From Parcubacteria group bacterium CG08_land_8_20_14_0_20_43_9 (GTDB lineage: Bacteria; Patescibacteriota; Minisyncoccia; Minisyncoccales; PEYH01): a DNA stretch of 13,193 nt. Positions 6,053 to 11,969 of the stretch are shown here, piece after piece (position 1 is the first letter of the stretch; each line of letters begins with the position of its first letter). A program made the position numbers and the translations under genes. Location: positions 1 through 13,193 of the forward strand of contig PEYH01000038.1 of NCBI GenBank assembly GCA_002774465.1, written 5' to 3'. The notes under the pieces are model-generated. The model ran no database searches. It saw only the letters and a list, made by a program, of their open reading frames with translations, and was not told the DNA's origin.

Positions 6053-6658
6053 ATGGAAAAGTTTATTCTGGCAAAGAAAATAAGGATGACGCAGATTTGG
6101 AAAGATGACAAGATTGTTCCGATAACCCTTTTGGAGGCAGGGCCTTGTTCTGTCGCGCAGTTGATGAACAAAGAGAAAGACGGCCACCGCGCAGTCCAGA
6201 TTGGTTTTCAAAAAATGGCGGAGAGGAAAATAACCAAGAGCAGGAAAAATAAGCCGTTCGTTTATCTAAAAGAGTTCAGGGTCGGAGACGGAGAAAATAA
6301 GGAAGGCATAAAGAAGGATGACATTATAGATGTAAGCATTTTCCAGGAAGGCGAGAAAGTCAAGGTTTCAGCTGTTGCCAAAGGCAAGGGGTTTCAGGGA
6401 GCGGTGAAAAGATGGGGATTTTCCGGAAGAAAAAGAACTCACGGCGTTAAGCATGAGGCGAGGACCATTGGCTCCGTAGGGATGTCTTTTCCCCAAAGAG
6501 TGCTGAAAGGCAAGAGGATGCCCGGCCGGACCGGCGGGAAGAGAATTACGGTTAAGAATTTGGAAATTGCGAAAATTGACAAAGAAAAAAATCAGATTGC
6601 CATAAGAGGAGCGATTCCAGGCAGAAAAGGAACATTAGTAGAGATATATGAAGGTTGA
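6053..6658 (+). CDS. rplC: 50S ribosomal protein L3
   Basis: L3 binds 23S rRNA early in assembly and extends a loop toward the peptidyl-transferase centre. The 201-residue product begins FILAKKIRMTQIW, carries VTxKGKGFQG-like KVSAVAKGKGFQGAVKRW (104-121), the HGVKHEARTIGSVG loop (130-143), LKGKRMPGRTGGKRITVKNL (151-170) and AIRGAIPGRKG (183-193). The ATG at 6053 is chosen; a GTG at 6026 would put the start inside the terminator-like hairpin. GGAA lies 6-9 nt upstream. The stop overlaps rplD by 11 nt. The Gln that PrmB methylates in E. coli (Q150) is not present: the loop reads GSVGMSFPQRV, and it is one residue shorter here. Confidence 0.97.
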   Translation: MEKFILAKKIRMTQIWKDDKIVPITLLEAGPCSVAQLMNKEKDGHRAVQIGFQKMAERKITKSRKNKPFVYLKEFRVGDGENKEGIKKDDIIDVSIFQEGEKVKVSAVAKGKGFQGAVKRWGFSGRKRTHGVKHEARTIGSVGMSFPQRVLKGKRMPGRTGGKRITVKNLEIAKIDKEKNQIAIRGAIPGRKGTLVEIYEG

Positions 6659-7310
6659 TACATACAATCAAACAGGCGAGAAAACCGGAGAGATTTGGCT
6701 TCCTAAGGAAGTTTTTGGCAAAAAAACAAATCCTGATTTGATTCATCAGGCGGTTGTCGGTTTTCAGGCGAATCAAAGGCAGGTCATTGCTCACGCTAAA
6801 AACAGAGGAGAGGTAAGCGGGGGGGGCAAAAAACCGTGGAGGCAGAAAGGCACCGGCAGAGCCCGGCACGGCTCAAACAGGTCTCCTATCTGGATTGGCG
6901 GAGGCGTTACTTTCGGCCCCACCAAGGACAGGAATTTCAAAAGAATTGTCCCTGAAAAAATAAAGAGAGCTGCCTTGTTTTCTGTTCTTTCCGACAGAGC
7001 CAAGAACCGGGAAATTTTGGTTGTTGACAGCTTGACTATTGAGCAGCCAAAGACAAAAACTATTTACAAGACAATCACAGATTTTATAAACAAAGTTTGC
7101 CTTGAGCGGAAAAAAGGGAAAAAGAGAGCGTTGGAAAGCGTTCTTGTTGTTTTGGGCGAAAAAGATGATAACCTGGTCAGGGCAGCGAGAAACATCCCCG
7201 GAGTAAAAGTTATTGAGGCGCGCAACTTGAATATCTTGGATGCGATTTCTGCCAAACGTTTGATTTTTTCGCAGGATTCCATTAAGACCATAAAAGAATT
7301 GTTTGTTTAA
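6648..7310 (+). CDS. rplD: 50S ribosomal protein L4
   Basis: L4 lines the peptide exit tunnel with a long loop and, in E. coli, represses the S10 operon. The 220-residue product shows the loop signature VSGGGKKPWRQKGTGRARHG (56-75), SPIWIGGGVTFGP (79-91), the central PKTKTI segment, and a C-terminal Rossmann-like part with VLVVLGEKDDNLVRAARNIPGVKV. The basal length in E. coli is 201; the extra residues lie near the KKGKKRALE segment. The ATG overlaps the rplC stop region by 11 nt, which points to translational coupling. If the upstream fold is a real attenuator, this protein is the natural candidate for feedback, though the sequence does not show that. Confidence 0.97.
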   Translation: MKVDTYNQTGEKTGEIWLPKEVFGKKTNPDLIHQAVVGFQANQRQVIAHAKNRGEVSGGGKKPWRQKGTGRARHGSNRSPIWIGGGVTFGPTKDRNFKRIVPEKIKRAALFSVLSDRAKNREILVVDSLTIEQPKTKTIYKTITDFINKVCLERKKGKKRALESVLVVLGEKDDNLVRAARNIPGVKVIEARNLNILDAISAKRLIFSQDSIKTIKELFV

Positions 7311-7312
7311 AT

Positions 7313-7825
7313 ATGTCTATTTTTGATATTTTTAAAAAGAAAGTAAAGCCAGAGGCAAAAAAAGAAGAGAAAAAGCCGGAACCGGCAAAGAAAAAGGAAA
7401 TCAAGGGCCCCAAGATTAAGGTTGCGCCGAAAGCGGGGAAGAAACCAAAAAAAGAAGCGGTCAAAGAGGAAAAAGCCGTTGCCCCAGAGGCGAAAACAGC
7501 GGAGAAAAAAATAGTTAAGCCGAGAAAAGAAGTAAAGCCGACGAGCTTGGCCTGGAAGGCCCTGATAAAGCCGCATGTTACCGAAAAAGCCACTTATTTG
7601 GCTGAAAAAAATGAATATGTCTTCGTTGTTTCCAAGAAGGCGAATAAGATAGAAGTAAGGCAGGCGATAAGAGACATTTACGACGTGGATGTTGAGGGCG
7701 TCAGAATGATAAGCATTCCGGGAAAAAAGAGAAGAATAGGGAGAGTTCAGGGCTTCAAAAGCGGGTATAAAAAAGCTATTGTAAAAATTAAGCAAGGGCA
7801 GGAGATAGAAGTTCTGCCGAAGTAA
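7313..7825 (+). CDS. rplW: 50S ribosomal protein L23 with a long charged N-terminal extension
   Basis: L23 sits at the exit of the peptide tunnel and docks trigger factor and SRP in model bacteria. The product has 170 residues against about 100 in E. coli. The L23 core occupies about 83-168: ALIKPHVTEKAT, NEYVFVVSKKANKIEVRQAI, YDVDVEGVRM and GKKRRIGRVQGFKSGYKKAIVKI. Residues 1-80 are a Lys/Glu/Pro/Ala-rich, presumably disordered tail that begins with MSIFDIFKKK. There is no stop or frame break between tail and core, and the ATG lies 2 nt after the rplD stop, which fits this start. No internal ATG lies near the start of the core, so the extension is probably translated. Its role is unknown. 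Confidence 0.95.
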   Translation: MSIFDIFKKKVKPEAKKEEKKPEPAKKKEIKGPKIKVAPKAGKKPKKEAVKEEKAVAPEAKTAEKKIVKPRKEVKPTSLAWKALIKPHVTEKATYLAEKNEYVFVVSKKANKIEVRQAIRDIYDVDVEGVRMISIPGKKRRIGRVQGFKSGYKKAIVKIKQGQEIEVLPK

Positions 7826-7922
7826 AAAGATGCGATTGGCAAATTAGCGTTTGTCTGATTGGTCCGCTCGGCCTCAAGGCATTTCAAAAGCAGTCTTCGT
7901 ATCAAAGAGTAAAAATTCTATT

Positions 7923-8741
7923 ATGAAAAAATACAAACCAACAACTCCGGGAAGAAGGCAGGCCATGGTAGAGGATTTTTCAACTCTGGACAAGAAGAGG
8001 CCGGAGAAACGTTTGGTTGCAAAATTGAGAACAAGAGCTGGCCGAAACAGGCAGGGCAGGATTACGGTTCGGCATAAAGGCGGGGGAGTAAAACGGTTGT
8101 ACCGCATTGTTGATTTCGCCCAAAAAAAATTGGATGTTCCGGCAAAAGTTCTTACCTTGGAATATGACCCGAACAGAACTGCCTTTATCGCTCTTATTAA
8201 ATACAGCGACGGAGAGAAGAAGTATATTTTAGCTCCGCAGGGCTTAAAACAGGGAGATGTTATCTTGACGAGCGAGAAAACAGAACTCCAGCCGGGCAAC
8301 AGGATGAAGCTGAAAAACATACCGATTGGAACAGATATTTACAATGCGGAGATTTTGCCCGGCGGGGGCGGGAAATTAATCAGGTCAGCCGGGTCTTCGG
8401 CAAAAGTATTGGGCAACGACGGAAAATATGTCCATATCAAAATGCCGTCAGGCGAGCTTAGGAAACTGCACGGGGAATGTTTCGCTTCCATCGGCGCTTT
8501 GTCCCGGTCGGAGCACCGATACGTTAAAATAGGAAATGCCGGGAGGTCAAGATATATGGGGATAAGGCCGACAGTAAGAGGTTCGGCCATGAATCCCCGC
8601 GACCACCCTCACGGAGGCGGAGAGGGCCGGACAGGAATCGGATTAAAGCATCCCAAGACCCCTTGGGGCAAGCCGGCATTAGGCAAAAAGACCAGAAAAA
8701 GGAAACATACCAATGTGTTTATCATTAAAAGACGCAAGTAA
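7923..8741 (+). CDS. rplB: 50S ribosomal protein L2
   Basis: L2 is an essential rRNA-binding protein near the peptidyl-transferase centre and is needed for subunit joining. The 272-residue product is standard length. Seen: MKKYKPTTPGRR at the start, RNRQGRITVRHKGGGVKRLYR (41-61), GNRMKLKNIPIGTDIYNAE, the C-terminal MGIRPTVRGSAMNPRDHPHGGGEGRTGIG (212-240) with the conserved His pair (228, 230), and a basic tail ending KRRK. The ATG at 7923 is chosen because the family starts here; a frame open from 7851 adds non-homologous residues. It follows a 97-nt gap without recognised content and has no Shine-Dalgarno sequence. rpsS follows after 10 nt. Confidence 0.98.
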   Translation: MKKYKPTTPGRRQAMVEDFSTLDKKRPEKRLVAKLRTRAGRNRQGRITVRHKGGGVKRLYRIVDFAQKKLDVPAKVLTLEYDPNRTAFIALIKYSDGEKKYILAPQGLKQGDVILTSEKTELQPGNRMKLKNIPIGTDIYNAEILPGGGGKLIRSAGSSAKVLGNDGKYVHIKMPSGELRKLHGECFASIGALSRSEHRYVKIGNAGRSRYMGIRPTVRGSAMNPRDHPHGGGEGRTGIGLKHPKTPWGKPALGKKTRKRKHTNVFIIKRRK

Positions 8742-8751
8742 TAGCTAAGAT

Positions 8752-9075
8752 ATGTCAAGGTCACTGAAAAAAGGTCCGTATATAGACGAGAAATTAATGG
8801 AAAAGGTCAAGAAATTGAGAGCTGGAGACCAGACAGCGATAAGGACTTGGGCAAGGTCCTGCGTTGTTGTCCCTGAAATGGTGGGCTATACTTTTGCCGT
8901 CCATAACGGCAAGGATTTTATCACTGTTCAGGTCAGGGAAGATATGGTTGGGCATAAATTAGGGGAGTTTTCTCCGACCACCAAGTTCAGCCGGCACGGA
9001 GGAAGGATGCAGAGAGAGCTGGAGTCGCAAACTCAGCCATCGGAGCCGGCGCCGGAGGCGAAGAAGCAGAAATAA
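8752..9075 (+). CDS. rpsS: 30S ribosomal protein S19
   Basis: S19 forms a complex with S13 in the head of the small subunit and contacts A- and P-site tRNA. The product (107 residues) contains RSLKKGPYID (3-12), IRTWARS (31-37), AVHNGKDF (49-56) and the signature MVGHKLGEFSPTTKF (65-79). E. coli S19 has 92 residues. The extra part is a Gln/Glu/Pro/Ala/Lys-rich tail (about 88-107) that looks disordered. The ATG follows CTAAGAT without a strong Shine-Dalgarno sequence, 10 nt after rplB. rplV begins 12 nt after the stop. Confidence 0.98.
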   Translation: MSRSLKKGPYIDEKLMEKVKKLRAGDQTAIRTWARSCVVVPEMVGYTFAVHNGKDFITVQVREDMVGHKLGEFSPTTKFSRHGGRMQRELESQTQPSEPAPEAKKQK

Positions 9076-9087
9076 GATTGAGGAATT

Positions 9088-9489
9088 ATGGAAAAAGAAA
9101 TTATTGCAAAATTGAATCATTTGCGAATCGCCCCGCGGAAGGTTCGGCTGGTGGCAAATTTAGTCAGAGGGAAAGACGCCCGGCAGTCATTGGCGATTTT
9201 GATTCATACCAAGAAAAAGGCGGCTGGTCCCATCGCTAAACTATTGCAATCAGCCATTGCTAATGCTAAAAATAATTTTCAGGCAGACGAGAACAAACTT
9301 AAAATAGTCAAAATTACAGTGGATGAGGGGACGAAGCTAAAAAGATGGAGGCCGAGAGCTATGGGCAGGGCGTACGGAATTCAAAAGAAGACAAGTCATA
9401 TCACTCTTGTCCTGAAAGAACAAGAGAGTCAAAAATCCAAAGTCAAAAGTCCAAAGTTAAAAGTTGCAGTTAAAAGTAAAAAAACATGA
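9088..9489 (+). CDS. rplV: 50S ribosomal protein L22 with a repeat-derived C-terminal tail
   Basis: L22 reaches into the peptide exit tunnel with a beta-hairpin. The 133-residue product has a clear core (1-110): LNHLRIAPRKVRLVANLVRGK (9-29), SAIANAKNN (55-63), and the hairpin end RWRPRAMGRAYGIQKKTSHITLVL (86-109). E. coli L22 is 110 residues long and ends where this core ends. Residues 111-133 are a Lys/Ser/Val tail encoded by low-complexity DNA of the intergenic-repeat type. An AGGA at 9081-9084, 3 nt before the ATG, is one of the better Shine-Dalgarno-like sequences in the window. Most of the tail is probably dispensable, which is an inference. Confidence 0.97.
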   Translation: MEKEIIAKLNHLRIAPRKVRLVANLVRGKDARQSLAILIHTKKKAAGPIAKLLQSAIANAKNNFQADENKLKIVKITVDEGTKLKRWRPRAMGRAYGIQKKTSHITLVLKEQESQKSKVKSPKLKVAVKSKKT

Positions 9490-9543
9490 TATTTTGGACT
9501 TAATACTGGAACTTTTAATTTTTAACTTTTAATTTTTAATTTA
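9433..9543 (+). repeat. Low-complexity inverted repeat spanning the end of rplV and the gap to rpsC
   Basis: AAGTCCAAAGT (9447-9457) pairs with ATTTTGGACTT (9491-9501), 11 bp with one G-U, leaving the rplV stop codon in the loop. TTAAAAGTT (9458-9466) is complementary to AACTTTTAA at 9510-9518 and 9524-9532. The left arm is coding, the right arm is not. AAATCCAAAGT (9433-9443) is shared with the fusA-downstream element. Confidence 0.7.
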
Positions 9544-9548
9544 GTAAA

Positions 9549-9565
9549 GCCCGCCTGCGGCGGGC
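9549..9565 (+). promoter_or_regulatory. GC-rich hairpin just before the rpsC start
   Basis: GCCCGCC (9549-9555) and GGCGGGC (9559-9565) form a perfect 7-bp stem with a 3-nt TGC loop. It ends 8 nt before the rpsC ATG and has no T-run after it, so it is not a usual terminator. It could affect ribosome access to rpsC or be a small dispersed hairpin repeat. Confidence 0.5.
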
Positions 9566-9573
9566 AAACGAAG

Positions 9574-10224
9574 ATGTCGCATAAGGTTCATCCAAAAGCA
9601 TTCCGATTGAAAGAAACCTCTGATTGGGGTTCGCGATGGTTTGATGAAAAACAGCCCTCAAGATATTTAGAGGAGGATTTTAAGATTAGAACTTTTTTGA
9701 CAGATAAATTTCAGGAAGCAGGGATAGAAAAGGTTGAAATTGAGCGCTCCCCGAACAGGGTAAGCATCTTGATTCATTCTTCACGGCCCGGATTAATCAT
9801 TGGCCGGGGCGGGCAGCAGATAGATGAATTAAAGGATTTATTTCAGAAGAAAATCCTTAAAAGACAGCTGGACGAGAAGCAGGCCCTCAAAATTGAGATT
9901 AAGTCCATCAGAAATCCCTGGATAAGCGCTACGTTAGTGGCTCAATGGATAGCCCAAAGAATAGAAAAAAGGATGCCTTTCAGGAAAATAATGAAACAAG
10001 CCATTTCTATGGTTATGGGCTATAAGGAAGCGAAAGGAATCAGGATTCAGATTTCCGGGCGGCTTAACGGTGCGTCCATTTCAAGGACAGAATGGCGGCA
10101 AAAGGGGCAGTTGCCCAGGCAGACAATTAGGGCTGATATTGATTATGGTTTTGAAGAAGCCAATTGCACTTATGGGAAAATAGGAGTGAAGGTCTGGATT
10201 TATAAAGGCGAAACTTTTGCATAA
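9574..10224 (+). CDS. rpsC: 30S ribosomal protein S3
   Basis: S3 is at the mRNA entry site of the small subunit and takes part in mRNA unwinding. The 216-residue product starts MSHKVHPKAFRL, has the type II KH motif GLIIGRGGQQIDELK (73-87), and a C-terminal domain with KGIRIQISGRLNGASISRTEW and GKIGVKVWIYKGE. E. coli S3 has 233 residues; the C-terminal tail is shorter here. The start ATG follows ACGAAG, directly after the GC-rich hairpin at 9549-9565. The gap to rplV is 84 nt and mostly repeat-like. Confidence 0.98.
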   Translation: MSHKVHPKAFRLKETSDWGSRWFDEKQPSRYLEEDFKIRTFLTDKFQEAGIEKVEIERSPNRVSILIHSSRPGLIIGRGGQQIDELKDLFQKKILKRQLDEKQALKIEIKSIRNPWISATLVAQWIAQRIEKRMPFRKIMKQAISMVMGYKEAKGIRIQISGRLNGASISRTEWRQKGQLPRQTIRADIDYGFEEANCTYGKIGVKVWIYKGETFA

Positions 10225-10230
10225 AAGTTA

Positions 10231-10271
10231 TTTTTCATTTTTAGTTTTACATTTTTAATTTGAGCGAAGCG
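10231..10271 (+). repeat. T-rich leader plus AGCGAAGCG motif before rplP
   Basis: TTTTTCATTTTTA (10231-10243) is nearly the same as the blocks before rpsL, rplN and rpsH. AGCGAAGCG (10263-10271) lies 3 nt before the rplP ATG. The related AGCGGAGCG lies 3 nt before the rpsL ATG (526-534), and AGCGAAGCG lies 2 nt before the rpsH ATG (12744-12752). Confidence 0.65.
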
Positions 10272-10274
10272 CAT

Positions 10275-10691
10275 ATGTTGTATCCTAAAAAAGTAAAACA
10301 CAGAAAATGGCATAAAGGAAGAAGCAGGGGCAGGAAAATTGACACTCGCGGCACAGAGTTGGCTTTTGGCGAGTTTGGGCTAAAAGCGATGGAAGCGAAA
10401 TGGATAACCGCAAGACAGATTGAAGCGGCGAGAAGAGCTATTATCAGGTATCTCAAAAAAGGCGGACGGCTTTGGGTGAGAATTTTCCCGGATAAGCCGG
10501 TTACTACCAAGGGGGCCGAGGTGCCGATGGGCGGGGGGAAGGGTTCGGTGGACCATTATGTTTTCCCGGTTAAGCCGGGCAGAGTCATTTTTGAAATCTC
10601 GGGCATTGGGGAAGATATGGCGAGAGAGGCGTTTGAAAGGGCGGGTCATAAATTCGGAATTAAGACAAAATTCGTTAAACATGAAAGCTAA
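10275..10691 (+). CDS. rplP: 50S ribosomal protein L16
   Basis: L16 binds near the A site and helps organise the large-subunit tRNA-binding region. The 138-residue product matches the family: MLYPKKVKHRKWHKGRSRG (1-19), FGEFGLKAMEAKWITARQIEAARRA (31-55), WVRIFPDKPVT (67-77), GGGKGSVDHYV (86-96), MAREAF and a terminal KTKFV. The ATG at 10275 gives the correct family start (MLxPK); a TTG at 10260 would add five residues. The E. coli Arg81 position, hydroxylated there by RoxA/YcfD, is Pro84 here. The stop overlaps rpmC by 11 nt. Confidence 0.98.
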   Translation: MLYPKKVKHRKWHKGRSRGRKIDTRGTELAFGEFGLKAMEAKWITARQIEAARRAIIRYLKKGGRLWVRIFPDKPVTTKGAEVPMGGGKGSVDHYVFPVKPGRVIFEISGIGEDMAREAFERAGHKFGIKTKFVKHES

Positions 10692-10884
10692 AGAATTAAA
10701 AATTAAAAGCGAGGGGGAATTGAAGAAATGGCTTTTCAGCGACCGGGAAAAATTGCGCGTCTTAAGATTTGATTTAGCCGCCGGGAAAGTTAAGAATATT
10801 AAGGAAATCAGGAATAAAAGAAAAGACATCGCCAAGATTTTAACTATTTTAAACCAGAAAAAATATAAGAACCCGCCTGGCTAA
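10681..10884 (+). CDS. rpmC: 50S ribosomal protein L29
   Basis: L29 is a small helical protein at the tunnel exit beside L23. The 67-residue product begins MKAKELKIKSEGELKKW, as in E. coli L29 (MKAKEL), and has the family's two-helix pattern with LRVLRFDLAAGKVKNIKEIRNKRKDIAKILTIL (27-59). The start lies inside rplP with 11 nt overlap, which suggests coupling. A longer frame begins at 10558 but is only the rplP shadow. The last residues, KNPPG, are encoded by a GC-rich stretch (ACCCGCCTGGC) unlike the rest of the gene. Confidence 0.95.
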   Translation: MKAKELKIKSEGELKKWLFSDREKLRVLRFDLAAGKVKNIKEIRNKRKDIAKILTILNQKKYKNPPG

Positions 10885-10942
10885 CGCTCGGCAGAACCTT
10901 GAAATTGAATTTGTCATATATTTAAATTAAAGTAATTCAATT

Positions 10943-11185
10943 ATGAGTAAAAAACGCTTAAAAGGCATAGTGGTTTCAGATAAGATGGACAAGACCATTG
11001 TAGTCAGGGTTGAAACATTAAAGACCCATCCGCAGTACAGGAAGCAGTATAAAACCCACAAGAAGTACAAGGCGCACGACGAGAATAATGCTTGTAAAAG
11101 AGGAGAGGCAGTTGTCATAGAGGAGACAAGACCGTTGAGCAAAGGCAAGAGATGGCAAGTAGTGAAAATGAAAAATGAAAAATGA
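10943..11185 (+). CDS. rpsQ: 30S ribosomal protein S17
   Basis: S17 is a primary 16S rRNA binder with an OB fold. The 80-residue product shows RLKGIVVSDKMDKTIVVRVE (5-24), HPQYRKQYKTHKKYKAHDENN (29-49), GEAVVIEETRPLSKGKRWQVV (54-74). It is close to the E. coli length of 84. The last six residues, KMKNEK, are encoded by the start of an A-rich tandem (AATGAAAAATGAAAA) that continues past the stop, so the end of the protein appears to have run into an intergenic repeat. Start: ATG after TTCAATT, no Shine-Dalgarno sequence. The gap to rpmC is 58 nt. Confidence 0.97.
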   Translation: MSKKRLKGIVVSDKMDKTIVVRVETLKTHPQYRKQYKTHKKYKAHDENNACKRGEAVVIEETRPLSKGKRWQVVKMKNEK

Positions 11186-11262
11186 AAAAATAAAAATAAC
11201 AGATAAGAATCCAAAATTTTTAATTTTACATTGTTGTTTTACATTTTTAATTTTTCATTTTT
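11171..11262 (+). repeat. Inverted repeat from the rpsQ end to the rplN start
   Basis: AAAAATGAAAAAT (11171-11183) is a perfect 13-bp inverse of ATTTTTCATTTTT (11250-11262). The left arm overlaps the last codons and stop of rpsQ; the right arm ends 7 nt before the rplN ATG. It is of the same family as the other junction blocks. Confidence 0.72.
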
Positions 11263-11269
11263 AATTTCT

Positions 11270-11641
11270 ATGATTCAGGTTGAAACAATGCTAAATGTCG
11301 CAGACAACAGCGGAGCAAAAGTGGTCCAGTGTTTTAAGGTTTTGGGCGGGAGCAGGAGAAGGTACGCCCAGATTGGGGATATCATCGTGGTGGCTGTCAA
11401 AAAAGCGGAACCCAGAAAAATTGTCAAGAAACATGATAAAACAAGGGCGGTTATAGTCAGGCAGAAAAAACCCTTCAGGCGCTTGGACGGTTCATATATC
11501 AGTTTTGATGAGAATGCCGTGGTTATCCTTGAGGGGAAGACCAAGGAGCCGAAAGGAGGAAGGTTATTCGGACCCATGCCGAGGGAGATAAAGGAAAAGG
11601 GTTTTGAGAGGATAGCGGCCTTGGCAAATGAAATTATATAA
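11270..11641 (+). CDS. rplN: 50S ribosomal protein L14
   Basis: L14 lies on the subunit interface of the large subunit. The 123-residue product is exactly the usual length. It starts MIQVETMLNVADNSGAKVVQCFKVLGGSRRRYA (1-33) and carries GDIIVVAVKKA, VVRxKK-like VIVRQKKPFRR, FDENAVVIL and RLFGPMPREI (102-111). The ATG at 11270 is fixed by homology; a longer frame from 11231 crosses the T-rich block. No Shine-Dalgarno sequence is seen. It is the first spc-type gene, and its stop lies 4 nt before the preferred rplX start. Confidence 0.98.
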   Translation: MIQVETMLNVADNSGAKVVQCFKVLGGSRRRYAQIGDIIVVAVKKAEPRKIVKKHDKTRAVIVRQKKPFRRLDGSYISFDENAVVILEGKTKEPKGGRLFGPMPREIKEKGFERIAALANEII

Positions 11642-11645
11642 AGAT

Positions 11646-11957
11646 ATGTCAAAAATAAAAAAAGGAGACATAGTTTTAGTGACAACCGGCGATGACAAGG
11701 GAAGGACCGGGAAGGTTATAAGGGTTTCGCCTTCGGCGGCCAGAATTCAGGTTGAAGGCGTTAATATCCAGAAAAAACATCATCGTCCGAAGAAGGAAGG
11801 AGAAAAGGGCCAGATAATTGAAAAGTCGGGTTTTATTTTCATTTCCAATGTCAAACTAATCTGCCCCAAGTGCGGCAAGCCATCTAAGGTAAGCCATGCC
11901 CGGGCAGGGGGCGGGAAAAGAAAAAGGATATGCGGAAAATGTCAGGCAGTAATTTAA
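11646..11957 (+). CDS. rplX: 50S ribosomal protein L24
   Basis: L24 is an assembly initiator with a KOW motif. The 103-residue product shows KIKKGDIVLVTTGDDKGRTGKVIRV (3-27), VEGVNIQKKHHRPKK (36-50) and a C-terminal zinc-ribbon-like pair of CxxC motifs (C73-P-K-C76, C96-G-K-C99). This four-Cys tail is present in many bacterial L24 proteins but not in E. coli. The start is set at ATG 11646 (MSKIKKGD), 4 nt after rplN; an in-frame ATG at 11628 overlaps rplN and would add six residues (MKLYKD), less likely. AAAGAT precedes the ATG, as for rpsG. Confidence 0.96.
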   Translation: MSKIKKGDIVLVTTGDDKGRTGKVIRVSPSAARIQVEGVNIQKKHHRPKKEGEKGQIIEKSGFIFISNVKLICPKCGKPSKVSHARAGGGKRKRICGKCQAVI

Positions 11958-11969
11958 TCATCAAAAGAA

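Noticed and set aside
6656..6658. Recoding of TGA as an amino acid
   Set aside because: TGA ends rplC, rplV, rpsQ, rpsH and the small gene at or near expected lengths, so it is a stop here.
7851..7922. Longer rplB starting upstream
   Set aside because: The added residues have no match to L2; the family start MKKYKPTTPG is at 7923.
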